Shown: positions 24,836 through 33,151 of the stretch, piece after piece
Position numbering within the stretch: the stretch's first letter is position 1
Layout: the number at the start of each line of letters is the position of its first letter
Virus record (IMG/VR): IMGVR_UViG_3300025012_000043
Span: 48,590-112,589 of that record
DNA: 64,000 nucleotides
Strand: one strand, 5' to 3'
DNA from: a virus
Program-made: the position numbers and the translations under genes
The notes under the pieces: generated by a model
What the model was told of the DNA's origin: nothing
What the model saw: only the letters and a program-made list of their open reading frames with translations
Database searches by the model: none

Positions 24836-26131
24836 TTAAAGCTTCGCTAATGCTTCAACTAACGCATTTAGCCTTTCTTCTGACCACGTTGTAATTGACA
24901 ATTCAGTAATGTCCTTATACGGACCATGCACAGTAGCTAGGAAATCAATCATATCCTTATCCGGCTTACCGGCAAATTTAATCTCAAATGTTTTGTTAAT
25001 CAAATCAACACGGCTGGTTGAAGTTTGACTTGTGCCACCAGTTAGCTTAGAGTAAGTAACCTTCATTCCGGGTTCTGGCTCTCCAGTAGGCTCATCAGCC
25101 TGCCTTTCACTAGGCTCTGGATTGTTTACTGCATTGATGAGCAACTGGATATTACCATTAGCACACAGATCAGAAATCCAAGCTGCTCCATTCTTAATTT
25201 CCTGCAAATTTGATGTATTGGCTAACCATTTAAAATAATCAAACTCATTTGTATCAATAAGATGACCAAACGATCTACCAGTAAAACGCTTACCGACATC
25301 TACAATTAATGCGCGAACAGCAGTATATTTATTGATATCATCTAGAGTTGGAAATCCGCCACCAAGAGCCTTGGGCTGTTCGCCCACAGGAAGGGCTGCT
25401 GATTCCCCCTCGCCAGAGATTTTACCAGTAGAGACAAATTCCCATGCCTTTACTGGATCAACGTTTTCAAATGCAAGGATCTGTTCAAATGAAATCATAC
25501 TATAATCGACATCCTCATTAAATACTGATGGATCCTGGGCCTCAGCTTTATAAGTAACCTGTTGCCCATTCTTCTCCCGCCATATGAGAATATCACGCCC
25601 AGCCAAAGAATTCTTAGCAGTAATGATCCGCACAAATTCACTACGAAGTTCGTTACCAAACTTGAGTACCATTGGTAAATTGGCTTCATAATTCCACAGT
25701 GTGATAGTGTGCTGCGGCGTCATGCCAAGATGACTATCAACCTCAACACCACCACGCTTCCGTTTCTGGTCCCTAGGGGTCAACATATTAAACATTGGGT
25801 CTAACTTACCACACAATCCTGCGGCACATTCACGCTTTGCACCACGCGCAGTACCCTGAATATTACACAAGAAAGTACGATATTTACGGACAGTCTGTCG
25901 CGTTACTGGGTTTGTAACACTGGGTACTCTATGATACCACCCCGATACACATTCAGACTCAACTAGGTCAGTGACACCGGCACTACATGCACATGTAACA
26001 TTGGGCCAATTAGGATAATATCCATCCTTACCACATTTCTTACACTTAAACGGCATAAGAATACGAACTTTATATTTCTTATTATCTTCAATCTTCATAA
26101 ACCCAAAACGGGTATCTTTCCAGGCGCACAT
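24836..26131 (-). CDS. Probable ssDNA-binding protein (gp32-like)
   Basis: 431 residues. N-terminal zinc-ribbon-like cysteines (FKCKKCGKDGYY ... CACSAG) are followed by a large domain with RTFLCNIQG, DPMFNMLTPRD and HTITLWNYEANLPMVLKFGNELR. A Gly/Pro/Ser-rich linker and a C-terminal helical region complete it. The codon use is more GC-rich than the neighbours, as expected for an abundant protein. Placement next to recA and a hairpin over its ribosome-binding site support an ssDNA-binding role, but homology is not certain from motifs. Confidence 0.5.
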   Translation of the reverse strand: MCAWKDTRFGFMKIEDNKKYKVRILMPFKCKKCGKDGYYPNWPNVTCACSAGVTDLVESECVSGWYHRVPSVTNPVTRQTVRKYRTFLCNIQGTARGAKRECAAGLCGKLDPMFNMLTPRDQKRKRGGVEVDSHLGMTPQHTITLWNYEANLPMVLKFGNELRSEFVRIITAKNSLAGRDILIWREKNGQQVTYKAEAQDPSVFNEDVDYSMISFEQILAFENVDPVKAWEFVSTGKISGEGESAALPVGEQPKALGGGFPTLDDINKYTAVRALIVDVGKRFTGRSFGHLIDTNEFDYFKWLANTSNLQEIKNGAAWISDLCANGNIQLLINAVNNPEPSERQADEPTGEPEPGMKVTYSKLTGGTSQTSTSRVDLINKTFEIKFAGKPDKDMIDFLATVHGPYKDITELSITTWSEERLNALVEALAKL

Positions 26132-26145
26132 ACTTAGTCTCCTTC

Positions 26146-26158
26146 GGGGCTCTGCCCC
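26146..26158 (-). promoter_or_regulatory. Hairpin just upstream of the Shine-Dalgarno of the 24836-26131 gene
   Basis: GGGGC-AGA-GCCCC (minus strand) ends directly before GAAGGAG. It could block ribosome access. T4 gp32 autoregulates through a structured leader, so an analogous control is possible; this is inference. Confidence 0.4.
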
Positions 26159-26179
26159 ATCATTTAATGACTACTTGGC

Positions 26180-26419
26180 TCAAATACGTGGTTCGTCTGC
26201 TAGCTTGCTCGCCAAAAATCTAATGGCACTGTCGCTAGTAACATTTGGTCCTAGTCCCTTTTCTACCTCCTTTGCTAAGTGATATGCTGCATCGAAGAGT
26301 CTTATGCGTGATTCTTCGAATGCTTCAACATAATCATCAGACTCAGAGGTAATTTCAGCCCGGACTGAATTGAAATTACCCATATTAAATGTGACACCAA
26401 GTGATACACTATATTTCAT
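26180..26419 (-). CDS. Hypothetical protein, 79 aa
   Basis: MKYSVSLGVTFNMGNFNSVR, a beta hairpin followed by a long helix (EAFEESRIRLFDAAYHLAKEVEKGL). This strand-strand-helix pattern is common in small phage proteins located next to ssDNA-binding or recombination genes. No named function. Confidence 0.7.
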   Translation of the reverse strand: MKYSVSLGVTFNMGNFNSVRAEITSESDDYVEAFEESRIRLFDAAYHLAKEVEKGLGPNVTSDSAIRFLASKLADEPRI

Positions 26420-26435
26420 CTTTTAACCCCCACAA

Positions 26436-26522
26436 TTAATGTTCAGATAATTTATCGAATACAGACCACGATTCCACAACAAATACATTTCTTTTATTCT
26501 CACCCTTATATGGCATAACCAT
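26436..26522 (-). CDS. Tiny hypothetical protein, 28 aa
   Basis: MVMPYKGENKRNVFVVESWS... begins six bases after the purZ stop with AAGG nearby. Charged, protein-like composition, but short; no similarity recognised. Confidence 0.4.
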   Translation of the reverse strand: MVMPYKGENKRNVFVVESWSVFDKLSEH

Positions 26523-26527
26523 ATACC

Positions 26528-27709
26528 TTATTCATTATAAATATCAAAATGCACTGTGTCTTCCTTTAAAGGACCAGTTGATCCCCATAGAATTGGAATA
26601 TTATACTCTTCTTCAAATGCCCTAATCCAAGCTTTAGATTCTTGTGAAAGATCTTCGGCTTTGTTAACTTTATAATCTTTGACATTTAAATAATCAAGGA
26701 AGCACAAACCGATACCAGTGAACCGATTGATCATTGCAGTCTTCTTAAATTGTTCATGAGAAAATTCAAATACCCGCCTAACCCTTTTTGTAACTGTTGT
26801 GATCTCCTTAAAAGAGCCTTCTGGTGCACCAGCCCTTCTTTCAACCTCTGCCCACGTAATTTCCTGAGAACCCATAGAACCACTATCACCAGCCACCCTA
26901 ATAGGATAAGGACGAATAACGCCAATAATGTCAGTAACCACTAGTGGTGAAATACCGGCCTCACTTACCCATCCTCCAGCGTTGGTGTCCCTTGATGTAG
27001 TTTTTGGATATAAACCGTGGTGCAATGAAAGGACTGATCCCTGCGTCCCCTCCAATAGCACCGACTCACCATCGTCGATTAACTGATTAATCATTTCTGT
27101 CGTATCACAACAGAATTCCTTAATCCCTGGCCAATCTTTAGCTAAAACCACTGGTCCACGTGGTGATGCACCACGCCAAATCTTATCTGCCAATGCAGCA
27201 CCACACCCTTCACGCGTTGATCCAACCATCTTCCATAGGTCATTAGCACTTAACTTATCACATTTTGTGCACGGATCAACGATTTCTGGAAGTCCCTGCT
27301 TAATATCCTGCCATGCCTTACATTCCATTGGCTTATGAGCATAATCACAAGGCTCAGCCTGTCCATATTCGGCCAACGTATGTTTAGGCTCAATAATAAC
27401 CACGTTTGGATGAATAAAAACACGTTTTTCAATGTTTGGATCGTATTTCTTAATCATTTCAATCTCTTTAAAGAATAACTCTGGAATGATCATCCCACCG
27501 GCACCAATGATCAACTTGGCATCCATCCGGGTCCACCCACAAGGGATTGTCTGCATGACGACTTTATCGCCATTATAATAAATTGTGTGTCCAGCGTTAG
27601 GAGCCCCAGTTCTCACGTGTACACTATAGTCGTCAGCAATAACATTGGCAATCTTGCCCTTGCCTTCTGATCCAGCGGCCCCTCCCACCAATACTGTTAC
27701 TTTAGACAT
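26528..27709 (-). CDS. purZ: PurZ-type adenylosuccinate synthetase (2-aminoadenylosuccinate synthetase)
   Basis: 393 residues of the PurA fold. The GTP/IMP loop reads GGAAGSEGKGK: Ser14 replaces the catalytic Asp of PurA, the diagnostic change of PurZ. The catalytic His is kept in PNAGHT (His41). Further PurZ-like motifs are EGTQGSVLSL, YPKTTSRDT (PurA has SSNTT) and TTVTKRVRRVFEFS. PurZ joins aspartate to dGMP, the first step to 2-aminoadenine (Z) nucleotides; host PurB then removes fumarate. The NAGG after TSRDT is PurA-like, so it may belong to a deep PurZ branch. Strong Shine-Dalgarno (TAAGGAG) before ATG 27709. Plain PurA activity cannot be excluded without biochemistry. Confidence 0.85.
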   Translation of the reverse strand: MSKVTVLVGGAAGSEGKGKIANVIADDYSVHVRTGAPNAGHTIYYNGDKVVMQTIPCGWTRMDAKLIIGAGGMIIPELFFKEIEMIKKYDPNIEKRVFIHPNVVIIEPKHTLAEYGQAEPCDYAHKPMECKAWQDIKQGLPEIVDPCTKCDKLSANDLWKMVGSTREGCGAALADKIWRGASPRGPVVLAKDWPGIKEFCCDTTEMINQLIDDGESVLLEGTQGSVLSLHHGLYPKTTSRDTNAGGWVSEAGISPLVVTDIIGVIRPYPIRVAGDSGSMGSQEITWAEVERRAGAPEGSFKEITTVTKRVRRVFEFSHEQFKKTAMINRFTGIGLCFLDYLNVKDYKVNKAEDLSQESKAWIRAFEEEYNIPILWGSTGPLKEDTVHFDIYNE

Positions 27710-27772
27710 TTAGTCTTCTCCTTATTATTTCTTTTTATGGTTACAATTAGCACATTGATACTTAAAACAATC

Positions 27773-28024
27773 TCAATTTGGGATTACTTCTTCTCCTTCT
27801 TCCTCGCTCTCATATTGATCCTTTAGTATATCCATAATAAGATATTCAATAAACATTTCTACTTCATCCTTTGCCTTCACACTAAGCTGTACATTTAAAT
27901 TCCCAATTGCCTCCTTAACCAGTGCGTCCCGGATTTCCTCATATCTTGGGAAAAGATATTCGGCTATTTGTGCTTCCTGTTCATCTGTCAATCCTGGTAA
28001 TGCATCATATTCTTCATCAGTCAT
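27773..28024 (-). CDS. Acidic hypothetical protein, 83 aa
   Basis: Highly acidic helical protein (DEEYDALPGLTDEQEAQIAEYL) with an acidic tail. After its TGA the frame continues open for 15 codons with a C-x-x-C pair (QCANCNHKKK), see findings. Possibly a DNA-mimic or protein-binding adaptor; function unknown. Confidence 0.65.
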   Translation of the reverse strand: MTDEEYDALPGLTDEQEAQIAEYLFPRYEEIRDALVKEAIGNLNVQLSVKAKDEVEMFIEYLIMDILKDQYESEEEGEEVIPN

Positions 28025-28025
28025 A

Positions 28026-28241
28026 TTACTCTCCCTCTCCTTCTTCTGATGTCTCTTCTTCTATATCCCCTGAATCAATCTCAAACGCAATATAGGTTTT
28101 ACCACTCTCCTCGTCTACAATAATCTGTGCCTCTGGTCCCTCCTCATTAGCCTCCTCTGTAGGCTCTTCCTCTGAAGCCACTACCGGAACTGGCTCACCT
28201 GGGTCTATCGCAGTTTCAAACTTGTCATCATCACTAGGCAT
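28026..28241 (-). CDS. Very acidic hypothetical protein, 71 aa
   Basis: MPSDDDKFETAIDPGEPVPV followed by Glu-rich low-complexity sequence. ATG 28241 has GGAGG upstream inside the end of the ligase-like gene. Strong negative charge suggests DNA mimicry or disorder. Function unknown. Confidence 0.6.
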   Translation of the reverse strand: MPSDDDKFETAIDPGEPVPVVASEEEPTEEANEEGPEAQIIVDEESGKTYIAFEIDSGDIEEETSEEGEGE

Positions 28242-30055
28242 CAATTACTACCTCCATTCGCTTGTTCAACAAGCTTATTAAACTCCTCTTCTGAATATAT
28301 CGCAACATCTTTGTGTGTTGACAACTGTCTAACAGTATTTACTATAGCACTATTACCAAATTTGCCATAAATAAATCCAGTAATATATGGAGCAAACTGT
28401 GAAACAACCCTACCGCCATATTTATTTATAATGTTTTCATATTTAATTCTATCTCTATCATAGAGTAAACCATCGATAAAAAAGGTTTTATTATATAGTG
28501 GATGGTCAAGGGATTGCTTGAAATATTTAAACATTGTTCGGACAAATTGAATTTTATTGGTCTCCATAAATCCTAAAAGTTTACTGATGGTGATACTATC
28601 AAACCCAATACGTGATAATGTTGTATCGGTAAAAATGTGCTTGGTAATTAAATTTATATACATACTATTAAAATTTTTCATGATCTCGTTGCATTCTTTG
28701 ATATTTAAAAATGGAATAATGATATTTAAAAATTCACCAGGCATCTCTCTACTTTTTTGAACTCCCTCAAATATTAATTTGTATTCATTATCCACTATCT
28801 CTATTGAATCTATGACTGTATAAATATCATTTAAGTTAATTATATCATGTCTGTGTAAAAAATCGGCCATCACATATTTATCAACTGTCGGACAAAATTT
28901 GTCAATCCACACCTGAATACTATTTAATACGACTGTTGGGCACCTAGGATTAATACAATATATATTGCCATTACTAATATCAACACTATGCTTACATTTT
29001 GGACACGAAGATGTGATGAAGGGTGTTTTATTACTCCCATACTTTTTGTCTAAAACCAACACATCATTTACATTTGTACCAGTAAACATATCACCAACAC
29101 AATAATTACCAATATCCTTAGTAGTAAAATTGGGGAAAGTTTTGTAAAGTGTATAATTTGATTTATCTATTGTTACATATTGGTCTTTAGTATCAAACTC
29201 ACCACCAAAATTAAATGCAACTACTGGTATGATACGTACTTTACCACCATCAATCATCGTATCCCATGAGATATTAAGAACCGCCAGCAAATTATTGGCC
29301 CCTATATTAGTGGTTACACCCCATTGGTTCAATGTTTTCATAGATAAAAGTTGAATCATTTCCATACTACTATATGATGTCAATATCTTATTACATTTGT
29401 ATGGTAAATTGCCACCGCCAATCATTAACTTAGCACTTTCTATAGTACGCGTCCATTTGGGTATTGTCGTATTCAGCATAGTCGCTGTCTTAAACCCAAC
29501 ATTTCTAAATGTCTCAAATAGATCATCAATAGTATCTGCCACGGACTGAGTAAAAGAAGCATAGGTAACAATAAAATCACATTCTAATATCCGTTCATCT
29601 GGAATTGGTGAAGTAAGTAATTTATACAATTCGAGCTCTGGTAATTTAGACAAAATCGCCCCGTGGATATACCCATCAGCAGCTACCATCCGTCCAAGGG
29701 GCATATTATTCAAAAAATAAATGTTATGTGTTATATCTACATACAAACCCAGACTAACAACCCACAATGCACTAACTATTTGTTTATTCCTAATCTCTAA
29801 TCGTATGTTTGGCACATCAGGTAAAAATATTACAGACAAATAATCTGAATATTTACCAGATAATTTATAATTGATGGTTGACCAATCCGATAACTCAGTA
29901 ATATTATTAATATCATTAAATATATTACTATGTTCCATCTTGCCTTCTGGCAATACAAACTTTTCACCCCTAGCTAAATAATGATTGGGCAAAACGCTTG
30001 CTAATTTATCAACATCCTCAGTTTTAACAATATCATACAATTCTTTATTTGTCAT
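28241..30055 (-). CDS. Divergent NAD-dependent DNA ligase homologue (LigA-like)
   Basis: About 604 residues from ATG 30055 (GGAGGG upstream). Domain order fits LigA: an adenylation-like region with NYKLSGKY in place of KxDG and LYVDITHNI resembling GEDVTHNI; an OB-like part (VRIIPVVAFNF, YCVGDMFTGTNV); a four-cysteine zinc finger (CPKCKHS ... CINPRCP); a helix-hairpin-helix zone; and a C-terminal BRCT domain (KTFFIDGLLYDRD, KYGGRVVSQF). The nucleophilic Lys appears kept, but the Asp of KxDG is Ser. It may be an active but diverged ligase, a subunit working with the 30045-31034 protein, or an inactive scaffold. Confidence 0.6.
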   Translation of the reverse strand: MTNKELYDIVKTEDVDKLASVLPNHYLARGEKFVLPEGKMEHSNIFNDINNITELSDWSTINYKLSGKYSDYLSVIFLPDVPNIRLEIRNKQIVSALWVVSLGLYVDITHNIYFLNNMPLGRMVAADGYIHGAILSKLPELELYKLLTSPIPDERILECDFIVTYASFTQSVADTIDDLFETFRNVGFKTATMLNTTIPKWTRTIESAKLMIGGGNLPYKCNKILTSYSSMEMIQLLSMKTLNQWGVTTNIGANNLLAVLNISWDTMIDGGKVRIIPVVAFNFGGEFDTKDQYVTIDKSNYTLYKTFPNFTTKDIGNYCVGDMFTGTNVNDVLVLDKKYGSNKTPFITSSCPKCKHSVDISNGNIYCINPRCPTVVLNSIQVWIDKFCPTVDKYVMADFLHRHDIINLNDIYTVIDSIEIVDNEYKLIFEGVQKSREMPGEFLNIIIPFLNIKECNEIMKNFNSMYINLITKHIFTDTTLSRIGFDSITISKLLGFMETNKIQFVRTMFKYFKQSLDHPLYNKTFFIDGLLYDRDRIKYENIINKYGGRVVSQFAPYITGFIYGKFGNSAIVNTVRQLSTHKDVAIYSEEEFNKLVEQANGGSN

Positions 30056-31034
30056 AGAACCCTCCATAAATTTGTCCGCAAAGTTTCTCAATTTTAACTC
30101 TAAACTGTGGCGTATATGAATTACTTCTATTTAATAAATTAATATACAAATCATATACAGACATAGTGTCTAACATTTTAGATAACACCTTATAGTATAA
30201 AGGGTCAATAGTTTTAAATGCCACTCTCACTATACTGGTGATCTTATCATTTGGCCGTTCTTGTAACATTTTAATATGAATATCTGTAACTATTTCGTAT
30301 AATTTCCTCATCTCCATATCAACAACAAAATCTAATAATATGTCATTACGTTTTTGGTTTAATTGATTAACTCCTGCAAATGGTATGTCATCACCATTCA
30401 ATATCGCACATTTATCAATATCTGAATACCATATAGCCGGATATGCAACAATAGAGGACCGCTTGATAGTTTTGTGATCCAACATACCAATCTCACTATT
30501 CAATATGGCTACTGCTTTCTTAATCATCCCAACCTGTGTCTTTATTGGCTCACCATGTGTATATACCATTCTCATTATTCTGGTCTGATCGCACATCAAG
30601 ATATTTACTATATTAGCTTCGGTGTCTTTATTAATTATACCACTTAATATATATTCATTTGGTAAAAATGTGTACTTTTCTGGGACCATACACCTAATAA
30701 TACCATTAACATATAATATATATATATTTTCAGTATATTTACTAAATATATCATTTAAGCACCTTACTGCAAGATCATTAGATAATGATGTTAACAAGGA
30801 ATAAGTGGTAGGTCGATGAGTAAAAAGACGAGAGATGATGGGGAGTAAATAAGGGGGGACATTAAATTGAAGTTTTCTTTGTTCAGTTTTACCACCAATA
30901 TTAAAATATCCGATCGTAATATCAACCTTATCAAATGATATGAAATTAACATATACTGGGGGGACCAGTAATTCACTAAGCCCCCCAACCTTAGCATATT
31001 TAATCGCTTCCCGTAGAGATGTAAATTCAGCCAT
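30045..31034 (-). CDS. Hypothetical protein, 329 aa, possible ligase partner
   Basis: Unrecognised protein ending 11 bases inside the ligase-like gene. It has a beta-rich N-terminus (VYVNFISFDKVDITIGYFNIGG) and a helical C-terminus. Phage T5 splits its DNA ligase into two genes, and the adjacent placement invites that comparison, but I see no ligase motif here. The start follows a tnpB remnant and has no clear Shine-Dalgarno. Confidence 0.6.
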   Translation of the reverse strand: MAEFTSLREAIKYAKVGGLSELLVPPVYVNFISFDKVDITIGYFNIGGKTEQRKLQFNVPPYLLPIISRLFTHRPTTYSLLTSLSNDLAVRCLNDIFSKYTENIYILYVNGIIRCMVPEKYTFLPNEYILSGIINKDTEANIVNILMCDQTRIMRMVYTHGEPIKTQVGMIKKAVAILNSEIGMLDHKTIKRSSIVAYPAIWYSDIDKCAILNGDDIPFAGVNQLNQKRNDILLDFVVDMEMRKLYEIVTDIHIKMLQERPNDKITSIVRVAFKTIDPLYYKVLSKMLDTMSVYDLYINLLNRSNSYTPQFRVKIEKLCGQIYGGFYDK

Positions 31035-31049
31035 AAATTTTTATGGACA

Positions 31050-31136
31050 TTAGGTATTAGACACCTCTCTAATTTGGGTTTCTTAAGCCTTAGTTAATTT
31101 AAGCTTTAATTGTGTTTGAATCATTTATTATTTTAT
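31050..31136 (-). mobile_element. Internally deleted tnpB remnant
   Basis: From ATG 31124 the frame reads MIQTQLKLKLTKA-stop, 10 of 12 residues identical to the start of the TnpB at 582-1658 (MIQYQRKLKLTKV). In the same frame after the stop it continues QIREVSNT-stop, matching the TnpB end EIREVA. The upstream bases ACGATAAAATAA are also shared with the intact copy, and both 3' junctions end ATGTCC. The central roughly 1 kb is missing. Confidence 0.8.
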
Positions 31137-31152
31137 CGTTATATGGGGATCA

Positions 31153-31608
31153 TCAAATAGTATTTTCAAGACAAAATATGCTACCTAATGTTGCTTTTCT
31201 ATTTGGTCTATACATATAATTCAATTTTAAATAAAATTGAAACCAATCTTTTCCAAAATTGGCACCAGCCCATTTGTCTTTATGAAGCAAATTTGGATAG
31301 GTTAAAACTGCCCAATACAAAGCAGAATCAGACAATGTATTATTTTCATATTTGGCCTTATACCCAAATTCATGTGCACGACCAAGCCATTTAGCTAAAT
31401 TATAAACCCCATTTTGTTTAAACACCTCACATATAATATAAAACTTATGTGAATTTACCCTATGTGAGGCAGGTCCACCACAACATCCCCATGTCTTAAT
31501 CCATGATTTCATATTAATTTTCTTTATTAAATTTCTCATAGCGGGATCTACAAATTTATAATCAATATTATCTGGTGGCATAACTATAGTACCATATGAT
31601 TTCATCAT
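31153..31608 (-). CDS. Hypothetical protein, 151 aa
   Basis: Contains IKTWGCCGGPASHRVNSHKF, a Cys/Gly/His-rich turn seen in some phage proteins where it precedes a strand (FYIICEVFK), followed by a helix and an aromatic C-terminus (DWFQFYLKLNYMYRPNR). Family and function unknown. It overlaps the next upstream gene by 4 bases. Confidence 0.65.
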   Translation of the reverse strand: MMKSYGTIVMPPDNIDYKFVDPAMRNLIKKINMKSWIKTWGCCGGPASHRVNSHKFYIICEVFKQNGVYNLAKWLGRAHEFGYKAKYENNTLSDSALYWAVLTYPNLLHKDKWAGANFGKDWFQFYLKLNYMYRPNRKATLGSIFCLENTI

Positions 31609-31793
31609 CGTTGTGGTTGGTGAGTATAAAAATTACTCATGGCATCACGAATTTTACTCAATTTATTATATAATTGATTCTTATGTACTTCTATCCCAGC
31701 ATTATTTAACATAAATATTGTATCATGCATGGCACATCTTAATGGATATATCGTACTATTTTTACCTGTGTCTATCCGTATAATCCTGCCCAT
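31605..31793 (-). CDS. Small helical protein, 62 aa
   Basis: MGRIIRIDTGKNSTIYPLRC then two helices (MHDTIFMLNNAGIEV, QLYNKLSKIRDAMSNFY). GGAGGGGAG precedes ATG 31793. Similar in size and helical plan to the other small proteins of the 31.6-33.9 kb cluster. Function unknown. Confidence 0.6.
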   Translation of the reverse strand: MGRIIRIDTGKNSTIYPLRCAMHDTIFMLNNAGIEVHKNQLYNKLSKIRDAMSNFYTHQPQR

Positions 31794-32085
31794 ATCTCCC
31801 CTCCAATACCTGGCATTCATTTAGCTGCTCCTTTATATCTTCTTTCCTACGAAAATCAGAAGCTTTATTATTTTCCTTCTTTTCTTTGCCTACATTATTC
31901 ATCACGCGTAGCCGATGATGGATATATAACCCATATATATTATCTTCAAGATGCTTTATTTCTTTATATAAGCCGCGATAACGAGTCATCAAATGATAAT
32001 TATCATTTCTAAAAAGGGCATAACAATTTAATATATTCATCCACATCTCATATAAATGATGCCACGTATCTTTACCCTCGTGCAT
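31762..32085 (-). CDS. Hypothetical charged helical protein, 107 aa
   Basis: Two N-terminal helices (LYEMWMNILNCYALF, YRGLYKEIKHLEDNIYGLY) followed by a Lys/Glu-rich disordered-looking C-terminus. AAGGA before ATG 32085. Overlaps the next gene by 32 bases. Unknown function. Confidence 0.6.
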   Translation of the reverse strand: MHEGKDTWHHLYEMWMNILNCYALFRNDNYHLMTRYRGLYKEIKHLEDNIYGLYIHHRLRVMNNVGKEKKENNKASDFRRKEDIKEQLNECQVLEGRYGQDYTDRHR

Positions 32086-32284
32086 TAAACATCATCCTTC
32101 TATATAATTTTTCCAAAGCAATCACAACCTCCTCATCATCAAGCTCCTTAGCCATAATCCACTGCATAACAATTTGGAGATTAACTGGGTCAATATCTCC
32201 CTTGGGGAAAAAAGTATTTGCTAAGAAATCAGCAGTATCTTCAATTGATTCTGGTGCAATCAAAAATTTCGGTGGAATAGCCAT
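32072..32284 (-). CDS. Hypothetical helical protein, 70 aa
   Basis: MAIPPKFLIAPESIEDTADF... with helices VNLQIVMQWIMAKEL and EEVVIALEKLYRRMM. AAGGAGG precedes ATG 32284. Possibly a small regulatory subunit; no family recognised. Confidence 0.65.
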   Translation of the reverse strand: MAIPPKFLIAPESIEDTADFLANTFFPKGDIDPVNLQIVMQWIMAKELDDEEVVIALEKLYRRMMFNARG

Positions 32285-32285
32285 A

Positions 32286-32543
32286 TTATTTCCTCCTTCT
32301 ATCTAATTCAAACTGCATGTCTCTATATTTATATGCATTTATTTCCCGGTCTTCAATTATCATTGATATATTATGTACAATTATAGAAATATGATATCTA
32401 ATAGATAAAGGATTACGAAGATCACCAACTGTTATACCACAACATATACCATAAGTGAACCATAATCGCTGCCTAATATCACGTAATGCAATTAAGTTAC
32501 TATAACGTTTAATATAGGGATTACGACGATCAACAATAGGCAT
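32286..32543 (-). CDS. Hypothetical helical protein, 85 aa
   Basis: Basic start (MPIVDRRNPYIKRYSNLIAL) and two helices separated by a short loop around residues 37-45, the second SIRYHISIIVHNISMIIED. Same plan as other members of this cluster. Unknown function. Confidence 0.6.
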   Translation of the reverse strand: MPIVDRRNPYIKRYSNLIALRDIRQRLWFTYGICCGITVGDLRNPLSIRYHISIIVHNISMIIEDREINAYKYRDMQFELDRRRK

Positions 32544-32545
32544 AT

Positions 32546-32809
32546 CTATTTTAGTCCTTCTTCAATCACTTTATATAAATTATCTTCTAACATAAATATT
32601 TTACCACTTACCCCCTCTATTTTCCTATCTATAAAAGAGCTAACAATAATGATATTCTGATATCGATCATCTCGCACAATAACGCAGTTATTTGTATAAT
32701 TGTACGCATCATTTAAAAGATCTCTGATATCAGATAGACGATCAATAGCATCGAAAATTGTCAAACTAGTTTTATTAATTTGATCACAAAAAACACTTTG
32801 TTTATACAT
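32546..32809 (-). CDS. Hypothetical helical protein, 87 aa
   Basis: MYKQSVFCDQINKTSLTIFD, a helix AIDRLSDIRDLLNDAYNY and a second helix set around VSSFIDRKIEGVSGKIFMLE. ATG 32809 has GAGGTGGAG upstream; an earlier frame start at 32842 is less supported. Unknown function. Confidence 0.6.
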   Translation of the reverse strand: MYKQSVFCDQINKTSLTIFDAIDRLSDIRDLLNDAYNYTNNCVIVRDDRYQNIIIVSSFIDRKIEGVSGKIFMLEDNLYKVIEEGLK

Positions 32810-32842
32810 TATCTCCACCTCGACCAGTAAACTTCCCAACAA

Positions 32843-32953
32843 TAAGATTTTAATTGAGATATCCTTATTCTTAATCCCTTGCTTAGTGGTATATCTGTAC
32901 TGATTGATATTGATTTTTTTATATAAATAATTATATTATATAATATATCAGCC
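32843..32953. other. AT-rich intergenic spacer
   Basis: About 110 bases, strongly AT-rich (TATATTATATAATATAATTATT on the minus strand near 32940). It could contain a promoter for the small-gene cluster downstream, but I see no clear two-part promoter and no coding frame. Confidence 0.3.
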
Positions 32954-33151
32954 TTATGATAAAACATGATAGTTTATTGCCTTATTGACATCATATGTAA
33001 TATGTATTACATAATTTTTAATACTATGTATTCGTTTAAATATATGATCTGGATACCCGACATTACTGTCATATAAGTAAATTATTGCATTCCCTAATAA
33101 TCTTCTAATTTGTAAACCGACATCTTTATTAGAGCCCATATTAGAATCCAT
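32954..33151 (-). CDS. Hypothetical helical protein, 65 aa
   Basis: MDSNMGSNKDVGLQIRRLLG followed by helices (NAIIYLYDSNV, IFKRIHSIKNYVIHITYDV). Start ATG 33151 chosen from GGGTGGGATGG upstream. Part of the small helical cluster. Unknown function. Confidence 0.55.
   Translation of the reverse strand: MDSNMGSNKDVGLQIRRLLGNAIIYLYDSNVGYPDHIFKRIHSIKNYVIHITYDVNKAINYHVLS

Noticed and set aside
30045-31034. Ligase adenylation subunit (T5 LigA-like)
   Set aside because: No KxDG-type or nucleotidyltransferase motif visible; only position suggests it.
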